Assembly (NCBI GenBank): GCA_032718475.1
Contig: JAUCBJ010001846.1
Span: 496,001 to 560,000 of the forward strand
Origin: Nemertoderma westbladi
Taxonomy: Eukaryota; Xenacoelomorpha; Nemertodermatida; Nemertodermatidae
Reading direction: 5' to 3'
Length of the DNA stretch: 64,000 nt
In this document: one piece after another, positions 16,848 to 25,829 of the stretch
Layout of the letters: the number at the start of each line of letters is the position of its first letter
Numbering within the stretch: the first letter of the stretch is position 1
Translations under genes and position numbers: made by a program
Notes under the pieces: generated by a model
Database searches by the model: none
What the model was told of the DNA's origin: nothing
The model's input: only the letters and a program-made list of their open reading frames with translations

Positions 16848-17758
16848 TGGCCATTATTAAATCAGCAACACTGGATGCCCAACGCACCGTATTTTCAAAA
16901 ATTTACAAAGATGCCTATGAGGCCTCTCAAAAAGAATCAGACCATGAAAAAGTAGCGACCACCGTACCCTCAAGCTCAAAATCCAATACTTATGGCTGGT
17001 TAGGTGCCATGCCTTCTGTGCGTGAATGGACGGGCGATCGTGTACTTAATGACATTAAAGAACACAGCTATGCAATTACCAACAAAGACTGGGAATCAAC
17101 CATTGCAGTCGATCGAAACGATATTGAAGATGATAATTTAGGTGTTTACAAGCCACTGCTTTCATCCATGGGTCAAAGCGCTGCCACCTACGCGGATGAG
17201 TTGGTATTTGCGCTTTTAAAAAGTGGTTTTTCAACCAACTGCTTTGATGGGCAGTTTTTCTTTGATACCGACCATCCCATCTATCCCAACCATGATGGAA
17301 CAGGCACAGCGATTACCATTAGCAATATGCAAGATGGAAGTGCAACCCCTTGGTTTTTGTTAGATACCTCAAAACCTCTAAAGCCACTCATTTTTCAGCA
17401 ACGAAAAAAACCGGTGTTCACCTCAATGGATTCAACAACGGATGAATCCGTTTTTACCAATAAAACCTTTCGTTATGGGGTAGATGCCAGAAGTAATGTG
17501 GGCTTTGGTTTTTGGCAGATGGCGTTTGGCTCAAAGCTTGATTTAACACCTGCTAATTTTGACCAGGCGCGCAGTGCCATGCGATCTATCAAAGCCGATG
17601 GCGGTAAACCTTTAAACATCAAGCCCACACTTTTAGTGGTGCCACCTCAACTTGAATCAGCTGCCCTTCGCCTAATTAAAGCAGAGCGCGACACCTCAGG
17701 CGCCACTAACATTTATCAAAATAGCGTGGATGTGTTAGTGACATCTTGGTTGGCATAA
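16847..17758 (+). CDS. Mu gpT-like major capsid protein
   Basis: A 303-residue protein, about the length of Mu gpT. It starts one base into the protease stop codon. Features typical of the family are visible: a long N-terminal arm, the central DWESTIAVDRNDIEDD block (about residues 85-100), FFDTDHP (about 145), and an aromatic-rich loop. It forms the icosahedral head shell. The frame is intact even though the packaging genes are missing. Confidence 0.85.
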   Translation: MAIIKSATLDAQRTVFSKIYKDAYEASQKESDHEKVATTVPSSSKSNTYGWLGAMPSVREWTGDRVLNDIKEHSYAITNKDWESTIAVDRNDIEDDNLGVYKPLLSSMGQSAATYADELVFALLKSGFSTNCFDGQFFFDTDHPIYPNHDGTGTAITISNMQDGSATPWFLLDTSKPLKPLIFQQRKKPVFTSMDSTTDESVFTNKTFRYGVDARSNVGFGFWQMAFGSKLDLTPANFDQARSAMRSIKADGGKPLNIKPTLLVVPPQLESAALRLIKAERDTSGATNIYQNSVDVLVTSWLA

Positions 17759-17773
17759 TTTAGGAGATAAAAA

Positions 17774-18121
17774 ATGACAGAAAACGATTTACAAAAACAA
17801 TTAAAGCAACAAGATCAAGATATTAAAGCGCTTCAATCGAAGATCCACAATAAAGATCAAAAGATTGACGAACTTAAAAAGGATATAGCCGAATCTGCTG
17901 ATCAAATAGCTGATTTAAAAAAACAGATTAAAGATTTAACACCCGCACCTGTCAATCAAGATCAAATGATTGTCTGCAAAGTTAAAGCAAGATCAAAAGG
18001 CCAAATCAGACATAGGCTGGGACATGGTTTTAACAGTGAATTAAAAACGGTCAAAATCAAACAAGCCAATCTTTTAAAACTGAAAGCTGATCCAGAGCTG
18101 ATCGTTGAGGTCTTAAAATGA
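17774..18121 (+). CDS. Mu gp35-like protein with coiled coil
   Basis: A 115-residue protein with a Gln/Lys/Asp-rich coiled coil (residues 1-55) and then a compact C-terminal domain that matches the FluMu gp35 pattern (VKARSKGQIRHRLGHGF, then LKADPELIVEVLK). The role in the virion is not well known. It overlaps the next gene by 4 bases. Confidence 0.65.
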   Translation: MTENDLQKQLKQQDQDIKALQSKIHNKDQKIDELKKDIAESADQIADLKKQIKDLTPAPVNQDQMIVCKVKARSKGQIRHRLGHGFNSELKTVKIKQANLLKLKADPELIVEVLK

Positions 18122-18507
18122 CAAGCTTTGCCACACAACAAGATATAGTCAATCGATACGGCCAAGATGCTTTGCCTATTGATCAATCAGGTGCAATTGA
18201 CACCCAATCGATTGATCAGGCATTATCCGATGCATCAGATGAGATCACAGCGCTTTTAGGCAACTTAGAAGTACCCGCCAATGTGAAACAACTATGTGTG
18301 GATATTGCAATCTACAGGCTTTCAAATGATGCAGGAAGTCTTACCGAAGACAGGCGCAAACGTTACAAAGATGCGGTTGATTTTTTAAAGTATTTGGTGC
18401 CCAGCTCAAGTTCAAACAACAGCGCATCGAGCAGCTTAATTTCTGGCGAACAAATCATACATTCAAGTGCAGCTGATCGTCAATTTACGAGAGACACCTT
18501 GGTATGA
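18118..18507 (+). CDS. Mu gp36-like head-tail protein (DUF1320)
   Basis: A 129-residue protein of the DUF1320 type: the N-terminus reads FATQQDIVNRYG, and a helical core follows (ALSDASDEITALLG). Proteins of this family act as head-completion or connector parts in Mu-like phages. It overlaps both neighbours by 4 bases. Confidence 0.78.
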   Translation: MTSFATQQDIVNRYGQDALPIDQSGAIDTQSIDQALSDASDEITALLGNLEVPANVKQLCVDIAIYRLSNDAGSLTEDRRKRYKDAVDFLKYLVPSSSSNNSASSSLISGEQIIHSSAADRQFTRDTLV

Positions 18508-18950
18508 GTGCATTGGTTTTTGATATTTCCAAATTATTGCGGTTGAAAGAAAAAATAGCGTTTTTAGATAAAACCGATAAAAAAGCATTGCTTGAATCTG
18601 TCGGTGCTGAGGTTGAAAGCCAAACCCAACATCGCTTGGTGGATGAAAAAGCAGCACCTGACGGAACACCTTGGCCCGCTTGGAGTCAAAAGTATCAAAA
18701 AACGCGAGAGGCGCATCATAACCTTTTGCAATCAGAAGGTGATCTTGCCACAACCATTACCGCCAATCCGCCCACAAACAACTCAATTGAGATAGGCAGT
18801 CATGAGATTTATTCAAATACCCATCAATTCGGTGATGAGAAAAGAGGCATCCCTCAAAGACAGTTTCTAGGCCTAAGCCCCCAAAATATCAGCGACATTC
18901 AGGCATTGATTGAATTATTTTTGCAAAACCATTTACGTAAAATAGGATGA
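18504..18950 (+). CDS. Mu gpG-like virion morphogenesis protein
   Basis: A 148-residue protein with features of the phage virion morphogenesis family: a helical N-terminus, the DGTPWPAWSQ block (about residues 52-61), HQFGDEKRGIPQRQFLGLS near the end, and a C-terminal amphipathic helix. In P2 and Mu this family (gpS/gpG) acts in tail completion. In Mu the gene lies before the protease gene; here it lies between gp36 and gp37 homologues. Confidence 0.75.
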   Translation: MSALVFDISKLLRLKEKIAFLDKTDKKALLESVGAEVESQTQHRLVDEKAAPDGTPWPAWSQKYQKTREAHHNLLQSEGDLATTITANPPTNNSIEIGSHEIYSNTHQFGDEKRGIPQRQFLGLSPQNISDIQALIELFLQNHLRKIG

Positions 18951-19426
18951 GCGCTGTCACACTACAAAACGACATCACACAAGCGCTTTCTAGAACCAGT
19001 GCGGTTTATATTCAAAAATGCCCAGGGCGATTTGACCTAACCGAAGTCATGCAAAGATCTATTAAAACACCTGCTGTTTTTGTGGGCGTTTTGGCAAATG
19101 ATTCGCAAAACCATCACACAACCACCAACATGGCATGCTATGTGCTGACCTTACCAACAAGACAAGATGAATCCAACCAACAAGGCATAGCACTTGTGGA
19201 GCAAGTCCAGCATATTTTACAAAAAGACTTTACAACCAAAACGAACGCACAAAATCTGTATTCAGGCAAATTCAACAACCACAACATCGGGCTTTGGGCC
19301 ATTACCTTTGAGATTAAAGAAGCACTTATGCCCTTGGATGATGCGCAATTTAACCAACTTGATGATTTTGAACATTTCAACCACACAACCAATCAACTAG
19401 CAGGCGAGTTCAGCCTAGGAGAATAA
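18947..19426 (+). CDS. Mu gp37-like protein (DUF1834)
   Basis: A 159-residue protein with the layout of Mu gp37: a short helical start, a central beta region with PTRQDESNQQGIALVEQVQHIL (here about residues 65-87), and a C-terminal acidic end. It is a predicted tail terminator or head-tail joining part by gene order. It overlaps gpG by 4 bases and is followed directly by the gp38-like gene. Confidence 0.65.
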   Translation: MSAVTLQNDITQALSRTSAVYIQKCPGRFDLTEVMQRSIKTPAVFVGVLANDSQNHHTTTNMACYVLTLPTRQDESNQQGIALVEQVQHILQKDFTTKTNAQNLYSGKFNNHNIGLWAITFEIKEALMPLDDAQFNQLDDFEHFNHTTNQLAGEFSLGE

Positions 19427-19615
19427 ATGAAAGAAATTTTTGTAAGACCCAAAAAACATAAGCGTGTTTTAAAACGTAATGGTCAGATCATCCCAAAGAC
19501 AGGCACCACCATCATCGTAAACCCTTATTACAAACGGCTGCTCAATGATGGGGATTTAATTGCCTGCAAAAAACCTAAAACCACACCAACCGAACCTAAA
19601 ACAAATCAGGAGTAA
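19427..19615 (+). CDS. Mu gp38-like small protein (DUF2635)
   Basis: A 62-residue basic protein with the DUF2635 pattern: VRPKKHKRVLKRNGQIIPKTG, then YYKRLLNDGDLI. Its role is unknown. Its position between gp37 and the sheath gene is the same as in Mu. It starts immediately after the gp37 stop. Confidence 0.7.
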   Translation: MKEIFVRPKKHKRVLKRNGQIIPKTGTTIIVNPYYKRLLNDGDLIACKKPKTTPTEPKTNQE

Positions 19616-19618
19616 TTC

Positions 19619-21070
19619 ATGAGTCAGATCACCTTCACCAACATTCCTGTTGGCATTAAAACACCAGGTGTTTTTATTGACATTAAAAATCAACAGCAGC
19701 AAACAGGGCTGCCGCACGCCGATCAAAAAATACTGATTTTAGGTCAACGACTTGAATCAGGCGAACAAGCCGCCTTATCACCTGTACGCATTACATCCCC
19801 GTCCCAAGCGATGCGTCTATTTGGCAAAGGGTCAAACATAGCGCTTATGTGTGATGTGGTGTTAAAAAATGCACCCATAGCGCATATCAGCGCATGTGCA
19901 GCTGACGATCAAGATGACTTTGACACATCCGTTCACGCCATTACATTTGATGGCCAGGCCGAAGAAGCACAAGCCATGCAAATTCAAATAGGTCATCAAA
20001 GCATTACCAAAAACATCAGCATTGGGGATAGCGCAGCTGATATTGCAGAATTTTTCAAAGAAATTGTTGATGATGCAGAGCATTTAAGTGTTGCGGCAGA
20101 AATTGAAGACGCTGTATTAACCTTGACCGCGAAAAACAAAGGTGTACTGGGCAACATCAATATTAAAATACCAGCCTTACCACAAGGCTTAACTGCAGAA
20201 ATTGAACAAACCACAGCAGGTTCAGGCACACCTGATATAACCGATATCTTAGCGGCGATAGGTGATGCGCAATATACATCTATCATCAGCCCTTATTCAG
20301 GTGATGAGAGCATAAGTGCGATTGAAGATGAACTTGCAGACAGATTTTTACCCGAACAACAAAAAACAGGCCATGTGTTTACGGCGAAATTTGGCACACA
20401 TGCAGCGCTGATCACTTATGGATCAGATAGAAACAGCCCACATTCAAGTTGCTTAGGACTTAAAGACAGTCAAACACCAGAATATATCACAGCATGCATC
20501 TTTGCAGCCGCGTGTCATCAAGCAGGAAGCATCGATCCTGCTAGACCTTTTCAAACCTTAAGCCTTCAAGGTATTACACCGCCTAGCATTGAAAACAGAT
20601 TCACACAAACCGAGCGTAATTTATTGCTTCAAAACGGCATATCAACCAGCACAACAGATAATCAAGGCATTCAAAGATTGGAGCGTGTGATCACAACCTA
20701 TCAAAGCGATGCGCAAGGCCTGTCTGATGAAAGTTATTTAGATCTCAATTCCAAATGGACCATTGATTATATTCGTTTTGCCATCAACCAGCGCATTGCC
20801 CAAACCTTTCCAAGACACAAACTGGCAAATGATGGCACAAACTTCGCGCCAGGTCAGGCCATTGCAACACCTAAAATCATCAAAGCTGAGATCATCGCTT
20901 TGCTTCGAGACCTAGAAGAACATGGACTGATTGAAGATTTAAATGGATCGGTTGAACAAATTGAGGTTATTAGAAATCGTGATGATGCCAGTCGCGTGGA
21001 TGCATCTATCCCCGTGGATCTGATCAATGGCATGCGCGTGTTGGCTGCATCACTTGAATTTAAATTATAA
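19619..21070 (+). CDS. Contractile tail sheath protein (Mu gpL-like)
   Basis: A 483-residue protein, close to the Mu gpL length. The N-terminus (PVGIKTPGVFIDI, then QKILILGQR) and the C-terminal region (PGQAIATPKIIKAEIIALLRDLEEHGLIED) are typical of Mu/P2 sheath proteins; the latter is the part that interlinks subunits. It polymerises around the tube and contracts on adsorption. A ribosome binding site (AGGAG) lies just upstream. Confidence 0.88.
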   Translation: MSQITFTNIPVGIKTPGVFIDIKNQQQQTGLPHADQKILILGQRLESGEQAALSPVRITSPSQAMRLFGKGSNIALMCDVVLKNAPIAHISACAADDQDDFDTSVHAITFDGQAEEAQAMQIQIGHQSITKNISIGDSAADIAEFFKEIVDDAEHLSVAAEIEDAVLTLTAKNKGVLGNINIKIPALPQGLTAEIEQTTAGSGTPDITDILAAIGDAQYTSIISPYSGDESISAIEDELADRFLPEQQKTGHVFTAKFGTHAALITYGSDRNSPHSSCLGLKDSQTPEYITACIFAAACHQAGSIDPARPFQTLSLQGITPPSIENRFTQTERNLLLQNGISTSTTDNQGIQRLERVITTYQSDAQGLSDESYLDLNSKWTIDYIRFAINQRIAQTFPRHKLANDGTNFAPGQAIATPKIIKAEIIALLRDLEEHGLIEDLNGSVEQIEVIRNRDDASRVDASIPVDLINGMRVLAASLEFKL

Positions 21071-21079
21071 GGAGAAACC

Positions 21080-21439
21080 ATGAAACTCACAGGTATTGCA
21101 CAAATTAAACTCGGTGGTGATTTAATCAGATCCCAATCAGGCGCGAAACTGATGTTTGGAAACGCTGAACGAAACACCATTGTGGGGGCTAAGGGCGCGG
21201 ATGGTTACACCGAAAAACCAACCGCACCTGGCGTTGAGTGTCAGATTAGTCACAGCTCCGATACCTCATTTAAAAACCTAAGTGAAACAACAGACATCAC
21301 CATCACCTTTGAATGCGATACAGGCACCATCTATATCTTACGTCACGGGTGGCTGGCTAATTCAATTGAGTTTAGCGCAGATGAAAACGGGGTGTTTGAT
21401 GTCACATTTAACGCCATGAGTTGCGAGGAGGTCAGATGA
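21080..21439 (+). CDS. Tail tube protein (Mu gpM-like)
   Basis: A 119-residue beta-rich protein directly after the sheath gene, preceded by AAGGAGA. It shows the Mu gpM pattern (GIAQIKLGGDLIRSQSGAKL at the start, and EKPTAPGVECQIS). It forms the inner tube. Its end overlaps the gp41 gene by 4 bases. Confidence 0.82.
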   Translation: MKLTGIAQIKLGGDLIRSQSGAKLMFGNAERNTIVGAKGADGYTEKPTAPGVECQISHSSDTSFKNLSETTDITITFECDTGTIYILRHGWLANSIEFSADENGVFDVTFNAMSCEEVR

Positions 21440-21777
21440 TTTCATTTGAACTGAAAACAGGCATCAAAGAAGGTGAACAAATTCATAAAAGTTGTGTCAT
21501 CAAACAAGCAAGCGCTGGTGATATTATTGATGCATCAACATCAGCTGAAAAAATTGTTGCCACGCCAAACGGTTATCAATTGGTGGTATCCGCTGTGCTT
21601 TTGGATCTAGAGCTTTTAAGACGACAGATCGTCAAAATTGGCTCAATTGAAGGGCCTATTTCAATGAAGTTGATCCGTCTTTTAACGGGCGAGGATTTAG
21701 GTCTCATCCAAAACGAGCAAGTCAAACTGGATCAAGCGGTTATCAACCAAGCTGTGATTGAGTCTAAAAAAAAGTGA
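21436..21777 (+). CDS. Tail assembly chaperone (Mu gp41-like), short form
   Basis: A 113-residue protein starting at ATG 21436 after CGAGGAGG. It shows the conserved LLRRQIVKIGSIEGP region (about residues 55-69) and LLTGEDLG. Chaperones of this type coat the tape measure during tail assembly. The frame ends in a run of eight A and then G TGA; a -1 shift there extends the protein (next entry). Confidence 0.75.
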   Translation: MISFELKTGIKEGEQIHKSCVIKQASAGDIIDASTSAEKIVATPNGYQLVVSAVLLDLELLRRQIVKIGSIEGPISMKLIRLLTGEDLGLIQNEQVKLDQAVINQAVIESKKK

Positions 21778-21929
21778 TTGAGGCCAGATGCCGTGATATT
21801 ACCCAATCAATCGCATCACTTGGTCAAATTCTTCATTTTTCAAAAGCAGATTATCTGAAAATGAATGAGCTTGAAATCTGTCAATTAATCGTTCAAATAA
21901 ATAAGCAAAATGACCGAGCTCGTCGCTAA
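21436..21929 (+). CDS. Tail chaperone -1 frameshift product (gp41-gp41' fusion)
   Basis: The last sense codons of the short form are AAA AAA AAG followed by TGA. Bases 21768-21774 are A AAA AAG, the dnaX-type slippery heptamer, in the correct phase. A -1 slip continues at GTG (21774) for 51 more codons to TAA at 21927-21929, ending 20 bases inside the tape measure gene. The extension has no good start of its own and is preceded by a stop in its frame at 21765. A programmed shift at this exact place is conserved in long-tailed phages, giving a minor G-GT type chaperone. I infer that it operates here. Confidence 0.78.
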
Positions 21930-23769
21930 AATTACCTTGGGCTTAAATGATAAGTTAAGCCGAGGCGTTCAACGTACGGGCCGACAAATTGGTCAGTTCT
22001 CCAAGCGCTCGAGACAACAGTTAAAACGCCTGCAATCAGGGTTTGGTACTCTGGGCAGAGGCGTTGATAAACTAGCGAATCGTTACAGTGCGATTATCTC
22101 AACGGCAGCTTTGGGGGTTGCTGTGAAAAAGGTGGGTGATTTGGATGCCAGATTGGAGCGCATGGGAACGCAAGCTGGGCGTTCGACACAGGATATGCAA
22201 CAGCTCAAAGATGAGATTTTCAGCATCGCCAATCAACAAGAAATACGCACCGATCCAACAGGTATGCTCGATGCTATTGACTCAATTGTTGAAAAAACAG
22301 GCAACCTTGATTTTGCCAAAGAGAATTTAAGAAACATTGGCCTTGTCATGCAGGCCACAGGCGCACAAGGTAAAGATGTGGGGGAGATGCTGGCTGAGTT
22401 TGAGAAACTAGGCATTAAAGGAACTGATGGTGTGATGCAAGCCATTGCCATTTTAAATGAGCAAGGCAAGATGGGTGCATTTACCCTTCAAGAGCTTGCA
22501 AAATTAGGCCCTAGAGTGATCAATGCCTATGCGCCGATGGCATCGAGTATTGGTCCTCAAATGCTCAAAGAGATGGGTGCAGTGCTGCAGGTCATTCGAA
22601 TGGCAACAGGTTCATCGGAACAGGCAGCCACTTCATTTGAAGCGATGATGGGATCTTTATCTGATGTGACAAAAATCAAAAAACTGCAAAAAATTGGCGT
22701 ACAGGTGTTTGATCCCAAACTACTTGAAGAAGGTCAGAAAAAACTGCGCCCAATCAATGAATTATTTACTGATATCATCAAGCAATCTAAAGGAGACATC
22801 ACGGTTTTAGGCTCTATATTTGGAATACAAGATCAAAGAGCTTTAAATAAACTGCTTGAAGAATATGGCAGAACTAAAGGTTTTAAATCCCTTGAAAAAT
22901 TCATGGATGTACAAGGTAATGCCGCTCAAGTGTTAAAAGATTCTGCCCGAAATGCTAAAACCTTCAATGCTGCCATGCAATCACTCACCAATACCTTAAA
23001 TAGTCTGGCCAATGAGACTTTATCTAACCCAATTCAGTCATTAGCCGATGCCATCAATGACATTGACCCAGAGCGACTCAAAACCATTATAGAGCGCTTG
23101 GGTAAAATTGGCTTGGCCATCGGGGGCATTATTGCTGCCCGTGCAGTATTTCGAATGGGTGGTGGCATGTTCAAAGGACTAGGTGCAGGCAGTGCAAAAT
23201 TAGGGGGACCCAGTGCGATGAATGCACTCGCTGCTCCTGGGGTATCCATGGCACGACCCATGTATGTGTATGTGGTGAATCAGTCAGGCGATGGGTTTGT
23301 GGGCGGTGGCTCAGGGCCAGGTAAAGGCAAGCCTAAAATTGGTGGACCAAAGCAATCAAGATGGAGGCAACTAGGCGGTAAAGCACTCAAAGGCACTCCT
23401 TTGTTAGGACTTGGTTTAGCTGCAATGGAGGGTTACAACGTCATCACATCTAATACTCCTACGCAAGAAAAAATACATGCAGGCGGTGAGTTGGCAGGTG
23501 GTGGATTAGGTGCTTGGGGTGGTGCAGTTTTGGGTGCATCAATTGGTTCAGCGGTGCCCGTGATTGGAACAGCCATCGGTGGCGCATTGGGTGGGCTACT
23601 TGGCTATTTTGGTGGATCACATCTTGGTGGAGAGGCAGCTGATTGGATCACCGCCGCTGACAAAATATCAGACGCAGCAGATAAAATGGACAAAGCCGCC
23701 GATAAAGAAAAAACCATCAAAATAACCGATCAAAAAGGGCGTAAACTTAACACAGGGTCCATCCAATGA
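21910..23769 (+). CDS. Tail tape measure protein
   Basis: A 619-residue protein. The N-terminal half is helical and Gln/Arg-rich (RQIGQFSKRSRQQLKRL near 25-42) and contains the phage minor tail region (about residues 90-300, with LQELAKLGPRVINAYAP). Two hydrophobic Gly/Ala-rich stretches lie at about 395-415 and 520-570. The C-terminus has Ala/Asp/Lys repeats (ADKISDAADKMDKAADK). It sets tail length and is ejected during infection. It starts inside the chaperone extension and overlaps gpN by 4 bases. Confidence 0.88.
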   Translation: MTELVAKITLGLNDKLSRGVQRTGRQIGQFSKRSRQQLKRLQSGFGTLGRGVDKLANRYSAIISTAALGVAVKKVGDLDARLERMGTQAGRSTQDMQQLKDEIFSIANQQEIRTDPTGMLDAIDSIVEKTGNLDFAKENLRNIGLVMQATGAQGKDVGEMLAEFEKLGIKGTDGVMQAIAILNEQGKMGAFTLQELAKLGPRVINAYAPMASSIGPQMLKEMGAVLQVIRMATGSSEQAATSFEAMMGSLSDVTKIKKLQKIGVQVFDPKLLEEGQKKLRPINELFTDIIKQSKGDITVLGSIFGIQDQRALNKLLEEYGRTKGFKSLEKFMDVQGNAAQVLKDSARNAKTFNAAMQSLTNTLNSLANETLSNPIQSLADAINDIDPERLKTIIERLGKIGLAIGGIIAARAVFRMGGGMFKGLGAGSAKLGGPSAMNALAAPGVSMARPMYVYVVNQSGDGFVGGGSGPGKGKPKIGGPKQSRWRQLGGKALKGTPLLGLGLAAMEGYNVITSNTPTQEKIHAGGELAGGGLGAWGGAVLGASIGSAVPVIGTAIGGALGGLLGYFGGSHLGGEAADWITAADKISDAADKMDKAADKEKTIKITDQKGRKLNTGSIQ

Positions 23770-24812
23770 GCTGGCATGATCAACTCATCCCCGCCAAAAT
23801 TGGCAACATTGATTTTTTGATCAAATCGCATGATGCACAATTTGGCAGACGCACTCAAACCCACAGCTTTCCTAATCAAGATCAAAGCTATACCCAAGAT
23901 TTAGGCAAAAGCCCAAGACAGCTCAATATTCAAGGCTATTTGTTGGGTGATGCTTATGCAATCAATCGAGACGCATTAATTGCGCTATCTGAGGCCGAAT
24001 CAAATGTCACCCTTCACCACCCCTACCTAGGCGTGATGCAAGTGGTTTTAAAATCATTAAAACTTAAAGAACAAACCGATCAAGGCCGCATTGCACAGAT
24101 TACATTAAGCCTTTGTGAGCAAGGTGATACACCTTTACTCAAAACCTCTATCAATTCCCAAAAACAACTTACCGATCAAGTTGTCATCACGCAAGCATCC
24201 AGCAGATCGGTATTTGAAGCAAGCTTTATCAACACACCATCCAATTTAATTAGATCGCATACACAAAGTCTTGCCGATCAACTGTCAGAGGATTTGGGGG
24301 TGGCGATTGACATTAGAAGCAATCTATACGATCAAATTGAATCGGGTTTGAAAGCTGTCAATAACCCCATATCCTTTTTTGGTTGGGGTGATGTTTTTCA
24401 GACCATTGAGATTTTAAGTACACCGCGCAAAATTCAAGCGCAAAACCAACAAAACCTCATTCAATCCGTGCAAACGGCAGCGGTGATTGAAGCTGTGCAA
24501 AATACCATTACACAAGATAAAAAAACAGATCAAACCATTCATACAATCCAAACCAAACTAACCGAACTGTCAAACCTTTCAACCGACCATCACCACACCC
24601 TCACACTTAATAAACTACAAGTACTTTTAAGCCAAAGCCAATTTAATCAAACCAGCAATCTTTTAGCACTTGAAGTTGCAACACAAACACCTGCATTAGT
24701 TTTGGCTTATCGTTTTTTAAATGATGCCAACCAAGACCAAAACCTAACCCAAAACCAACCCTTTTCCCACCCGCTTTTAATGGCTAAAAAAGTTAAATAT
24801 CATGTCAGTTGA
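23766..24812 (+). CDS. Mu gpN-like DNA circularisation / baseplate protein
   Basis: A 348-residue protein. The N-terminal 90 residues match the DNA circularisation N-terminal domain (SWHDQLIPAKIGNIDFLI, then GRRTQTHSFPNQD). The rest is helical and Gln/Thr-rich. In Mu it is a tail hub protein needed for assembly. It overlaps the tape measure stop by 4 bases and the gpP start by 11. Confidence 0.82.
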   Translation: MSWHDQLIPAKIGNIDFLIKSHDAQFGRRTQTHSFPNQDQSYTQDLGKSPRQLNIQGYLLGDAYAINRDALIALSEAESNVTLHHPYLGVMQVVLKSLKLKEQTDQGRIAQITLSLCEQGDTPLLKTSINSQKQLTDQVVITQASSRSVFEASFINTPSNLIRSHTQSLADQLSEDLGVAIDIRSNLYDQIESGLKAVNNPISFFGWGDVFQTIEILSTPRKIQAQNQQNLIQSVQTAAVIEAVQNTITQDKKTDQTIHTIQTKLTELSNLSTDHHHTLTLNKLQVLLSQSQFNQTSNLLALEVATQTPALVLAYRFLNDANQDQNLTQNQPFSHPLLMAKKVKYHVS

Positions 24813-25773
24813 GCTGCATATCGAAGGGCTGATATTAAGTGGCTGGACGCATGTAAGCATTAGCCGCTTAACAAATGATTTGGCGGGTGAATTTGAATTA
24901 GGGCTGACCAATAAAACCTTAAATCAACTACCTGTTAAAGTTGCTCAAAAATGCTTGATCAAATATAAAAACCAAACACTTTTAACAGGCTATATTGATG
25001 TCTTTAATTGTAACTACAGCGCTGATGAACAACAAGTAAGCGTATCAGGTCGTGATGTGACCTCTGTTTTAGTTGATTCATCGATTGAATCTGTAGGTTT
25101 TTCCCAACAAACCGCACCTCAAATTATCACACAACTCATCAATCCATTTGGCATTGCTTTAATTGATCAAAGCAGCGTGAAATTTGAGCCCATTGAAAAC
25201 TTTCAAACCAACCCTGGCGATCTTTTAATTGATGCGATCAAACGCTTGGTTAAATCAAACAATATTAGCCTTTCAACCGATGGCTTGGGCAATCTTATTT
25301 TAAATAGCGACAAACCAGAACCCACAAACGCCACTCTTGAAACAGGTCGCAATATTTTAAGCGCTGAGGCAAGCTTTGACATCACCGATCAATTTTCAGA
25401 CATTACAGTACTTGGTCAAGCACAATCTGATGACTTTTTTCCTGCCCAAAATGCACAAAGCGCGAAGCATCAAATTAAAGAACCGAATGTGCCATTTTAT
25501 AAACCATTGGTGCTGATTGCCGATGACAATGCCACCCAAAGCAACACGCAAACACGTGCAGAATTTGAAATAAAAAACAGACGCAAGAATGCCACACAAA
25601 TTAATTACACTGTGTGTGGTTGGGAATCATCAGAAGGAAAAGTTTGGAAGCCAGGGCAAGCGGTGTATGTGAAAGATTCTATACTAAACATCAATTTAAA
25701 CATGCAAGTGAATCAAGTGAAGCTAGTGCTTGATGAGGGTGGGCAAAAGGCACAGATTGTTTGCGCAAAATAG
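24802..25773 (+). CDS. Mu gpP-like baseplate hub protein (gp44/GpD type)
   Basis: A 323-residue protein with the hub fold typical of Mu gp44 and P2 gpD: a beta-barrel N-terminus (ISGWTHVSISR-like), QTLLTGYIDV at about 55-65, VSGRDVTSVLVD at about 81-92, and the C-terminal KPGQAVYVKD block. It forms the base of the tail around the spike. It ends just before the second 19-base repeat. Confidence 0.83.
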   Translation: MSVELHIEGLILSGWTHVSISRLTNDLAGEFELGLTNKTLNQLPVKVAQKCLIKYKNQTLLTGYIDVFNCNYSADEQQVSVSGRDVTSVLVDSSIESVGFSQQTAPQIITQLINPFGIALIDQSSVKFEPIENFQTNPGDLLIDAIKRLVKSNNISLSTDGLGNLILNSDKPEPTNATLETGRNILSAEASFDITDQFSDITVLGQAQSDDFFPAQNAQSAKHQIKEPNVPFYKPLVLIADDNATQSNTQTRAEFEIKNRRKNATQINYTVCGWESSEGKVWKPGQAVYVKDSILNINLNMQVNQVKLVLDEGGQKAQIVCAK

Positions 25774-25779
25774 ACTGAA

Positions 25780-25798
25780 TCACCCAAGTCACAATACC
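25780..25798. repeat. 19-bp direct repeat, copy 2 (upstream of gp45)
   Basis: Identical to 15789-15807 and ending 31 bases before the gp45 start. The two copies are 9,991 bases apart and bracket the capsid-to-hub block. Both sit in the only non-coding gaps in the run up to gp48, so they may be late promoter or activator sites. Confidence 0.85.
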
Positions 25799-25829
25799 TA
25801 AAACCGCTCAACTTTTAGATCATAAAAGC

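Noticed and set aside
19138-19392. 84-codon frame opposite the gp37-like gene
   Set aside because: Mirror of an overlapping, coupled phage gene; Ser/Cys/Leu-rich composition typical of antisense frames.
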